Shown in pieces: positions 33,495-39,379 of a stretch of DNA of 39,379 nucleotides (positions are counted from its first letter, which is position 1; each line of letters starts with the position of its first letter). Origin of the DNA: CAZGXM01 sp964529795 (GTDB taxonomy: Bacteria > Bacillota > JADQBR01); assembly GCA_964529795.1 (NCBI GenBank), contig CAZGXM010000018.1, positions 1 through 39,379 of the forward strand, in the 5' to 3' direction. The notes beneath the pieces are model-generated. The model was not told where the DNA came from, did no database searches, and saw only the letters and a list, made by a program, of their open reading frames with translations. Both the position numbers and the translations under genes were made by a program.

Positions 33495-34340
33495 ATGGAT
33501 ATTTTAGCTTTGGTGGGCTCAAGCGGCACCGGCAAAAGCCACCGGGCCATTGCCGTCGCCCATGACTATAAAATTGAAGCCATAATCGATGACGGGTTAT
33601 TGATTAAAGGCAGTGAAATAATTGCCGGAAAATCGGCCAAGCGACAGGAGACAAAAATCGGGGCCATCAAAACAGCGCTGTTTATCGAGCCATCCCATGC
33701 CCGGGAGATAGTAACTGCCATTTCCCAGCACCAAATAGAAAAACTCCTTATTCTCGGTACATCCCGGGCCATGGTCAACCGTATCACCGATAACCTGGGA
33801 CTGGACCGGCCGCAGCAATACCTGGAAATAACCGATATTGCCTCCGAGGAAGAAATAAGCCAGGCTCTCAGCACTCGTAAACGGTACGGTAAACATATTA
33901 TCCCTGCGCCGACCGTAGAAGTGAAGCCCAGGCTGTCCGGTACCATTATTGAACCGGTAAAGACATTGTTCAAGCGGAAACAGCATACCCACCCCCACCA
34001 GGAAAAAAAATTATGGGTGGACCAGTCGGTAGTTAAACCCACTTTTAATTATCTGGGCAGATTTTACATAGCCAACCCGGTACTGGCCCAGATCATCACC
34101 CATGTGACTGAATCCCTGGAACACGTGGATAAGGCCCACAGGATACATGTGGACACTTCGGAAGACGGTGTCGAATTCAATATTGACATTTCCGTTGAAT
34201 TTGGGCCCTATCTGCCGGGCGTTGCCGAAAAAGTGCAGGAAGCAGTAATAAAAGAGGTGGAACATATGACCGCCCTGCATGTCCTTGCAGTGAATGTAAG
34301 TATCAAGAAAATTAAGTTCAAAAATCTAATCCCTCAATAA
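33495..34340 (+). CDS. P-loop NTPase fused to an Asp23/Gls24 domain
   Basis: 281 residues. The first 20 residues are a P-loop: MDILALVGSSGTGKSHRA (Walker A GSSGTGKS, 8-15), followed by an Asp-rich strand IIDDGLLIKG and an RYGKHIIPAPTVEVKP segment. From about residue 185 to the end is an Asp23/Gls24 (DUF322) domain: IITHVTESLEHV, DISVEFGPYLPGVAEKVQEAVIKEVEHMT, and LHVLAVNVSIKKIKF. Asp23 proteins attach to the membrane envelope through AmaP or act in stress and fatty-acid functions. Here the domain is joined to a nucleotide-binding domain. A perfect ribosome site, AGGAGGTAATTT, precedes the ATG. The gene ends overlapping the convergent GH-like gene by 15 bp. Confidence 0.85.
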   Translation: MDILALVGSSGTGKSHRAIAVAHDYKIEAIIDDGLLIKGSEIIAGKSAKRQETKIGAIKTALFIEPSHAREIVTAISQHQIEKLLILGTSRAMVNRITDNLGLDRPQQYLEITDIASEEEISQALSTRKRYGKHIIPAPTVEVKPRLSGTIIEPVKTLFKRKQHTHPHQEKKLWVDQSVVKPTFNYLGRFYIANPVLAQIITHVTESLEHVDKAHRIHVDTSEDGVEFNIDISVEFGPYLPGVAEKVQEAVIKEVEHMTALHVLAVNVSIKKIKFKNLIPQ

Positions 34341-35567
34341 GGCGCTGCCGGTATAATGGTTGCTCGGATTCCACAGAATCCACTCTTTTAGTCCCGCATC
34401 GTAGGTAGCCTTTATCTGCGCCCGCACTTCCTTGGCACCATAGGGATAACCGTAGCTAAAATCCTGCAGCCAGGGGCGGATAATACTGCCGGTGCCCCTG
34501 GTTTTGTATACGGCATCGGTTAAACTCCTGTAAACCGTACGATAAGGAGATGCGTTGGGATTTTTTATGCCGTAACTGCCCGGGGCATAATGCGACGGGT
34601 AAACCATAGGCGATACATAGTCGGTGCCAGCCGCAATCAATTCAATCTTTTGCCCGATTCCCAGGTCATCTTGGGCAGAGCAGGTCAAACCGAATACGTC
34701 CGCCGAAACATAAACTCCTTCCCTTCTTAACCTTTCCCTGGCATAAGCGAGAAACTCCGCAATTGTTTCCGCCTTATTTTTCCCTTTGCCACCCGGGTAA
34801 ACCACCTCTTTTAACGGCCCGTCCGCAGGGAAACGCACGTAATCAAACTGGATCTCCTGGAATCCCGCCCTGGCGGCAGCCAAAGCAACAGCCAGGTTAT
34901 AATCCCATACTTCTTTTTTGAACGGGTTAGTCCAGGCCTTGCCTTGATAATCCCGCCAGATACCGCCGGATTTTTTCTGAACCGCCAATTCGGGGTATTT
35001 CCCCGCTGCCACCGGGTCCTTAAACACTACAATTCTGGCAATGGCATAGATATCCTTTTCCTTGAGTCTTGCCACCAAACCGTTTAAGTCTTTTATTTTA
35101 TATGCAAAAGCATTCACGGAAAGTTCAGTATCCAGTTGCAGCGGCGTGGTCAGGTAGCCGCTAGCGTCCTTGATGTCCAGCACTAGAGCGTTCAGTTCGG
35201 TCTTATCAATCAAATCAATCAACCGTTCAATATTTTGGGAACCTGCCGTGTATCCCGTGGCATAAATCCCTTTTACAGCCACCCTTTCCGGTAGTATATT
35301 TTCCTCTTCCTGCTGTTTTTCAGGTATAGTTTCAGACTCAGCAGTATCACGATTTACCGGTTGAATCTCTTTCCCTGTTTCCATGTCAGCCGTACCTTTT
35401 TCCTGTTCAGACCCGGTTTTTGGGGATATATCCATACCGTATCTAGCCTTGCCCACTGTGGTCACCGCATCTTCACCCGCCGGCCTGCCGCCGGTATAGA
35501 AAAGCTGCCCGGCTGTCAACCCCAGTAAGATTATCACTGCTGCAATCAGTATCAAGTTTTTCTTCAT
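34326..35567 (-). CDS. membrane-anchored putative glycoside hydrolase (DUF4015 / GH-like TIM barrel)
   Basis: 413 residues. A signal anchor (MKKNLILIAAVIILLGLTAG) is followed by a low-complexity Glu/Lys/Gln linker to about residue 105. Then comes a TIM-barrel domain of the DUF4015 type: VKGIYATGYTAGS, ALVLDIKDASGYL, FQEIQFDYVRFPADGP, VSADVFGLTC, YVSPMVYPSHYAPGSYG and LKEWILWNPSNHY. The Asp and Glu residues in FDYVRFP and near SADVFG are likely active-site acids. Substrate unknown, probably an external polysaccharide or spore/cell-wall glycan. An upstream frame to 35687 overlaps the terminator of the next gene and lacks a ribosome site, so I begin at the Met before KKNLIL; its Shine-Dalgarno is weak. 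Confidence 0.85.
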   Translation of the reverse strand: MKKNLILIAAVIILLGLTAGQLFYTGGRPAGEDAVTTVGKARYGMDISPKTGSEQEKGTADMETGKEIQPVNRDTAESETIPEKQQEEENILPERVAVKGIYATGYTAGSQNIERLIDLIDKTELNALVLDIKDASGYLTTPLQLDTELSVNAFAYKIKDLNGLVARLKEKDIYAIARIVVFKDPVAAGKYPELAVQKKSGGIWRDYQGKAWTNPFKKEVWDYNLAVALAAARAGFQEIQFDYVRFPADGPLKEVVYPGGKGKNKAETIAEFLAYARERLRREGVYVSADVFGLTCSAQDDLGIGQKIELIAAGTDYVSPMVYPSHYAPGSYGIKNPNASPYRTVYRSLTDAVYKTRGTGSIIRPWLQDFSYGYPYGAKEVRAQIKATYDAGLKEWILWNPSNHYTGSALLRD

Positions 35568-35672
35568 AAAATCCGGCACCATCCCTGCATGTGTTGTTAT
35601 TTTGTCTATTCGACATATTTCCTGGCTTTTCCTTTGCAGGTGAAAAATCTTGCCGGTGCCATATTTGCCTAG

Positions 35673-35709
35673 AAAAAAAGTCCCCACTCAAAAGCAGGAC
35701 TCGGACTTT
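35673..35709 (-). terminator. intrinsic terminator of the metallo-beta-lactamase gene
   Basis: On the minus strand AAAGTCC, a 19-nt spacer that can also pair inside, and GGACTTT run on into a T7 tract. It lies 16 nt after the stop of the upstream gene and covers the start of the longest frame of the GH-like gene. Confidence 0.85.
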
Positions 35710-35724
35710 GCCAAATATACATTT

Positions 35725-37278
35725 TTATTGAAATTCCGCCAGCAGCTGCTCCAGTTGGGCAAGGACAGCACCCCGCTTTTCCACAGGTAAATGCTTTATC
35801 TCTTCCCGCAGTAAATCGATTTTCCGGGAAACCTGTGCTTCTTCAGGCAGCGCTTCCAGAGAGATGCTGCGGCCCATTGCCGACAAGTCCACCCGTTCCA
35901 GCCACTTGGGCACGTACGTCCGCAATTCATATTCCTGGGCCAGCAGCCTGGCAAGTGTTGCTGATGAACTGATTTCACCGTGGGTAATAAAGATTATCTC
36001 TGGTTTTTCCTGAAAACCGCCCACCCATTTGAGCAGATTTTCCTGGTCGGCATGTGCGGAAAAGCCGTCAATTTCTACTATTCTTGCCCGCACGGCAATC
36101 TCTTCCCCGTGAATACGCACCTTATCTGCCCCGTCCAGTATCCGCCGGCCCAAAGTTCCCCGGGCCTGGTAGCCTACAAACAGGATTGTACTTTCGGGAC
36201 GCCACAGGTTATGCTTGAGGTGATGCTTGATACGCCCGGCATCACACATGCCGCTGGCTGAAATGATAATGGCACCGCCGGAAATCTTGTTTAGTTCCTT
36301 TGACTCCTCGGCGCTCATGGCCATCTGCAGCCGGGGCAGGTAGAGGGGACAGGAGCCACCCATCTTTTCCTGTAGTGCCTGGGTTTCCTCATCATAATAC
36401 TCCGGGTGGCTGCAGAATATTTCCGTGGCGTTAATTGCCAGGGGGCTGTCAATAAAAATATCCCGGGGTTGAATTTCCCCGTCGTCAATCAGTTTAGCCA
36501 GGTAATATAACAGGTCCTGGGTTCTTTCCACGGCAAAGGCGGGAATAACCAGATTTCCGCCCCGGGCAAAGGTATCCCTGATGGTCTGCCGCAGCAGCGC
36601 GAGCTGGTTGCCCTTATCGCGGTGAATGCGACTGCCGTAGGTGGACTCCATCACCAGTACATCCGCACTGTCAATAAAGCTGGGGTCGTTGATAATTGGC
36701 TGGTCAAAATTGCCGATATCACCGCTGAAAACCAGCTTGACCCGCTTGTTGCCCCGGGTAACCCACATTTCAATCATAGCCGAACCCAATATATGACCGG
36801 CATCCCGGAACCTCACCTTGACGTTCGGTGTCAATTGGACCAGTTCATCATAGTCCACGCCGCGAATGTACTTTAGACACGTCAGGGCTTCCTCAGCCGT
36901 ATAGATAGGCGTTAACAGCGGTTTGCCTGCACGGCGGTACTTCCTGTTCTTGCGCTCCACTTCCATTTCCTGAATATGCCCGCTGTCCGGCAGCATTACG
37001 TGCAGCAGGTCCGCCGTACCCTTGGTACAATAGGTTGTCCCTTTGAAACCTTGCTTGTACAGCTTGGGCAGCAAGCCCGAGTGGTCTATGTGGGCGTGAG
37101 TTAACAAGACGTAATCAATCTCGTTGGCCGGAACAGGCAGTTCTCCGTAGTTGCGTTCCTTAATATCTTTGGAACCTTGAAACATGCCGCAGTCAATTAA
37201 AACCTGGCTCGCGCCGGTATCCACCCGGTAACACGACCCGGTCACGGTCTGCGCGGCGCCCAAAAACTGTATCTTCAC
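35725..37278 (-). CDS. beta-CASP metallo-beta-lactamase fold protein (RNase-like)
   Basis: 517 residues. The metallo-beta-lactamase core has the zinc motif HAHIDH at residues 61-66, the Asp in LIDCGMFQG near 29, and His in DAGHILGSAM near 185 and in SGDIGNFD. A beta-CASP insert (about 205-370) is followed by the Zn_metallo_RMMBL tail with GYQARGTLGRRI, DGFSAHADQENLLKW and FITHGE. Family members such as bacterial CPSF73-like nucleases and TTHA0252 cut single-stranded RNA. GTG at 37278 has GGAGG nine bases upstream; the frame upstream to 37347 lacks a site. It lies about 100 nt downstream of the aminotransferase stop, with its own terminator. Confidence 0.9.
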   Translation of the reverse strand: MKIQFLGAAQTVTGSCYRVDTGASQVLIDCGMFQGSKDIKERNYGELPVPANEIDYVLLTHAHIDHSGLLPKLYKQGFKGTTYCTKGTADLLHVMLPDSGHIQEMEVERKNRKYRRAGKPLLTPIYTAEEALTCLKYIRGVDYDELVQLTPNVKVRFRDAGHILGSAMIEMWVTRGNKRVKLVFSGDIGNFDQPIINDPSFIDSADVLVMESTYGSRIHRDKGNQLALLRQTIRDTFARGGNLVIPAFAVERTQDLLYYLAKLIDDGEIQPRDIFIDSPLAINATEIFCSHPEYYDEETQALQEKMGGSCPLYLPRLQMAMSAEESKELNKISGGAIIISASGMCDAGRIKHHLKHNLWRPESTILFVGYQARGTLGRRILDGADKVRIHGEEIAVRARIVEIDGFSAHADQENLLKWVGGFQEKPEIIFITHGEISSSATLARLLAQEYELRTYVPKWLERVDLSAMGRSISLEALPEEAQVSRKIDLLREEIKHLPVEKRGAVLAQLEQLLAEFQ

Positions 37279-37385
37279 CGGTAGTCTCCTCCTCAAGCCA
37301 CCGGTAACCAGAAAAACCGGTGGATAATGTTTAATATTCCACATCAATGTATAGCTTTCGACGCCGGCATACTCAATACCTGCTC

Positions 37386-38585
37386 TTACGCCATTGTTTT
37401 TACGGTTGGTCCGGCCATACGCCGCACCACAAAGCGTTCCATCCGGTCCATCGCCTCTTCAATATTTTGGATGGATGCAGCATAGGATATCCTGATGTGA
37501 CCCTCGCCGCCTTTCCCGAATGCGCTTCCCGGCACCACAGCCACTGCTTCTTCTTTCAGCAGCTCTTCACAGAAACTTTCTTCATCCAAACCTGTGCTAG
37601 TAATGGAAGGAAAAGCATAAAAGGCGCCGCGGGGCTCGAAACAGTCCAAACCCATATCTCTCAGTCGCTTCAACAACAGCCGGCGCCGCCGGTTATACTG
37701 TTCCACCATGTATTTCACCTGTTCCATGCCGTTATTTAAAGCTTCCAGCGCCGCCATCTGTGCGGTCACCGGTGCACAGAGAATGGTATACTGGTGTATT
37801 TTTACCATGGCCGCAATGATGTCCCGGTGGCCGGCGGCAAACCCCACCCGCCAGCCGGTCATGGCAAATGCCTTGGAAAACCCGTTGATCAATACCGTCC
37901 GTCCCTGCATGCCCGGCAGGGCGGCAAAACTGTTATGCTTGCCGTTGTAATTCAGCTCACTGTAGATTTCGTCTGCAATAACGAGCAGGTTATGCTCCTC
38001 CACCACCCGGGCTATTTCCAGCAGTTCCTCACGAGTCATGACAGCACCGGTCGGATTGTTGGGGTAACATAAGACCAGCACTTTGGACTTTGGCGTAATT
38101 GCCCCCCGCAATTGCCGCGCCGTCAGTTTAAAATCATTCTCTGCCCGGGTGGCGATGGAAACAACTTCTCCCCCGGCCATGACCGCACAGGGTTTATAGG
38201 AAACATAACAGGGCTCCGGTACAATTACCTGGTCACCGGAGTTAATGACCGACCGCAATGCCAGGTCCACCGCCTCACTGGCTCCCACTGTCACTAACAG
38301 CTGGTTATCCGGCGAGTACTCGAGCTGGTACCGCTCCGCCAAATATTTGGCAATAGCCGCTCTCAACTCCGGCGTCCCGTAGTTGGATGTATACATGGTA
38401 TAGCCTTTTTCCAGGGAATAGACACAGGCCTCCCGGATATGCCAGGGGGTGACAAAATCGGGTTCACCAACACCCAGGGAGATAACTCCTTTTGTATTGG
38501 CTACCAGGTCGAAAAACTTCCTGATGCCGGACGGCGGTAAATCCTTCAGGCGCTGGATCACAAATTCCGAAGCAATAAAACTCAT
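37386..38585 (-). CDS. class I/II pyridoxal-phosphate aminotransferase (AlaT/PatA-like)
   Basis: 399 residues, fold type I. The PLP lysine is in NGFSKAFAMTGWRVGFAAG near residue 235. SNYGTPELRAAIAKYL and CYPNNPTGAVM are present, with the cofactor Asp in VIADEIYSEL and the substrate Arg in GHIRISYA. It transfers amino groups between an amino acid and a 2-oxoacid. An Lrp-type regulator overlaps its start by 4 bp (ATGA), and the pair resembles B. subtilis alaR-alaT, where the product is alanine transaminase. The T-box leader with a likely alanine specifier supports alanine as product or substrate, but the specificity is inference. Confidence 0.92.
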   Translation of the reverse strand: MSFIASEFVIQRLKDLPPSGIRKFFDLVANTKGVISLGVGEPDFVTPWHIREACVYSLEKGYTMYTSNYGTPELRAAIAKYLAERYQLEYSPDNQLLVTVGASEAVDLALRSVINSGDQVIVPEPCYVSYKPCAVMAGGEVVSIATRAENDFKLTARQLRGAITPKSKVLVLCYPNNPTGAVMTREELLEIARVVEEHNLLVIADEIYSELNYNGKHNSFAALPGMQGRTVLINGFSKAFAMTGWRVGFAAGHRDIIAAMVKIHQYTILCAPVTAQMAALEALNNGMEQVKYMVEQYNRRRRLLLKRLRDMGLDCFEPRGAFYAFPSITSTGLDEESFCEELLKEEAVAVVPGSAFGKGGEGHIRISYAASIQNIEEAMDRMERFVVRRMAGPTVKTMA

Positions 38586-39064
38586 GGACTGATCACCTGC
38601 CGCCGGTCTTTCTCCTTATCCTCAAAAACAACCCCTGCCTCTTTGTACTGCTTTAAGACAAAATGGGTCATGGTGCTCTGAATGTGTTCGATGGTAGCCA
38701 GTTTTTCCGCCACAAACAAGGCCACTTCTTTCATGGTTTTCCCTTCCACCACCACCGACAGGTCATAGCTTCCGGACATTAAAGTTACTGAACGGACTTC
38801 CGGAAAACGATAAATACGTTCCGCCACTTCGTCAAAACCCACATCCCGCTGGGGAATAACCTTGACGTCAATCTGGGCAGTGACTACGTTTACGTTGGCC
38901 TTTTCCCAGTTAATCAAAGTATTGTATTTAACAATGACATTCTCAGCTTCCATAGCTTTGATTTCCCTGGTCACTTCATCTTCCGGTACCCCCAGCATGA
39001 CGGCAATTTGTTCATGGGAAATCCTGCTGTTGCACCGCAGCAATTGTAAAATTTCAGCACGCAT
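38582..39064 (-). CDS. Lrp/AsnC-family transcriptional regulator (AlaR-like)
   Basis: 160 residues. An N-terminal helix-turn-helix (about 1-55; EQIAVMLGVPEDEVTREIKAMEAENVI) is followed by an AsnC ligand domain (about 70-145; RFPEVRSVTLMSGSYDLSVVVEGKTMKEVALFV). Family members bind amino acids and form octamers. ATG with AAGGAGG eight bases upstream. It is the first gene behind the T-box leader and overlaps the aminotransferase gene, so it may both respond to the amino acid and control the operon. Lrp-type DNA sites would be expected near the promoter at 39333-39362. Confidence 0.92.
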   Translation of the reverse strand: MRAEILQLLRCNSRISHEQIAVMLGVPEDEVTREIKAMEAENVIVKYNTLINWEKANVNVVTAQIDVKVIPQRDVGFDEVAERIYRFPEVRSVTLMSGSYDLSVVVEGKTMKEVALFVAEKLATIEHIQSTMTHFVLKQYKEAGVVFEDKEKDRRQVISP

Positions 39065-39089
39065 ATGCCAAGCCTCCTTAAAAGATATT

Positions 39090-39123
39090 AAAAAAGGCCC
39101 TCATCCCCTAAGGGACGAAAGCC
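39090..39123 (-). terminator. regulated terminator of the T-box leader
   Basis: A stem of about 12 pairs, some G-T, between GGCTTTCGTCCC and GGGGATGAGGGCC. Loop TTA, then a T6 tract. It competes with the antiterminator formed by the T-box. Confidence 0.85.
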
Positions 39124-39326
39124 TTTCCGCGGTACCACCCTTTTGAGCGTAAGAAAATTTCTCAAGCCCACTCGTATGCGATAACGCCTGCAGGCGGGCC
39201 GGTTCCTCACCGGCCAGCTCCCGGGGGGCCTCAAGCAGCTTTTCTTTCCGGGCTCCCACCATCCCCGGATCGCTGAAAAGTACCAGCCGCCCATCTTCCC
39301 GTTCACGGCCTTTACAGTGTTAAATT
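39090..39326 (-). promoter_or_regulatory. T-box leader, probable alanine specifier (GCU)
   Basis: The minus-strand leader carries the invariant T-box GGGTGGTACCGCGG (39127-39140). The antiterminator bulge UGGU would pair with a tRNA whose discriminator is A. Stem I shows the conserved CAGCGATCCGGGGATGG and GGGAGCCCGG elements. After GAAAA the triplet GCT (39239-39237) is followed by a purine and a short helix pairing with the stem base (GGCC/GGCC). I read it as the specifier for tRNA-Ala, which carries A73. The downstream terminator (39090-39123) is the off state. Low charged tRNA-Ala would raise Lrp and aminotransferase expression. The specifier reading is the less certain part. Confidence 0.85.
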
Positions 39327-39332
39327 TCTGAT

Positions 39333-39362
39333 ATTGTATCATTACCGGGGTTTGTCTGTCAA
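39333..39362 (-). promoter_or_regulatory. sigma-A promoter of the T-box/Lrp/aminotransferase operon
   Basis: On the minus strand TTGACA (perfect), an 18-nt spacer, then TACAAT (5 of 6). The start of transcription would be near 39326. Confidence 0.85.
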
Positions 39363-39379
39363 CAATAAATTCGGGGACG

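Noticed and set aside
35568..35687. N-terminal extension of the GH-like protein
   Set aside because: It overlaps the intrinsic terminator at 35673-35709 and hides the signal anchor behind 40 charged residues.
36622..36876. Plus-strand frame inside the metallo-beta-lactamase gene
   Set aside because: Antisense shadow of a conserved enzyme, with no own ribosome site.

Overview
The window looks like chromosome from an anaerobic, endospore-lineage Firmicute close to the Desulfotomaculum/Pelotomaculum group (Peptococcaceae). The basis is Gram-positive Shine-Dalgarno sites with many TTG/GTG starts, a T-box leader, DnaD-type primosome genes, 7-1-7 Fur boxes, and above all a methylmalonyl-CoA gene cluster run by a sigma-54 activator. 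That cluster resembles, from memory, the mmc propionate-oxidation cluster of Pelotomaculum thermopropionicum. The genus is inference. Nearly all genes lie on the minus strand. I see no phage, IS element or CRISPR array.

Region 1 (about 0.2-3.3 kb): a DinG-type exonuclease-helicase followed by a small unknown gene. Region 2 (3.5-16.6 kb): a nearly complete methylmalonyl-CoA/succinate route. Read in transcription order it has a Rossmann-PAS-AAA+ sigma-54 regulator, sucC, sucD, methylmalonyl-CoA mutase (large and small subunits), epimerase, a biotin-dependent Na+-pumping methylmalonyl-CoA decarboxylase (alpha, delta, biotin carrier, beta), then, behind its own sigma-54 promoter, two-subunit class I fumarase and malic enzyme. 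Together these interconvert propionyl-CoA, methylmalonyl-CoA, succinyl-CoA and succinate, and fumarate, malate and pyruvate. Only succinate dehydrogenase/fumarate reductase and propionate activation are missing. A PduL-type phosphotransacylase lies 4 kb upstream.

Region 3 (16.8-24.4 kb): S-adenosylhomocysteine hydrolase, a membrane NERD protein, a DUF3786 protein, tRNA-Arg(CCG) with a textbook promoter and terminator, a frameshifted half of a YdcZ/DUF606 transporter, a Cys-rich 64-residue protein, PduL, a Sir2 deacylase and a class A penicillin-binding protein. Region 4 (24.4-26.8 kb): a Fur-controlled feoA-feoB iron operon ending in a 47-residue zinc-ribbon protein. Region 5 (26.8-30.5 kb): a DnaD protein, a DnaB-like helicase and a small partner in one operon, next to an unrecognised plus-strand gene.

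Region 6 (30.5-39.4 kb): TrkH-TrkA potassium uptake, a plus-strand P-loop/Asp23 fusion, a secreted GH-like protein, a beta-CASP metallo-beta-lactamase RNase-like protein, and an Lrp-type regulator with an aminotransferase, both behind a T-box leader whose specifier I read as GCU (alanine).

Start sites were chosen from Shine-Dalgarno spacing and often differ from the longest open frame. Functions are by motif recognition only; no database search was possible.
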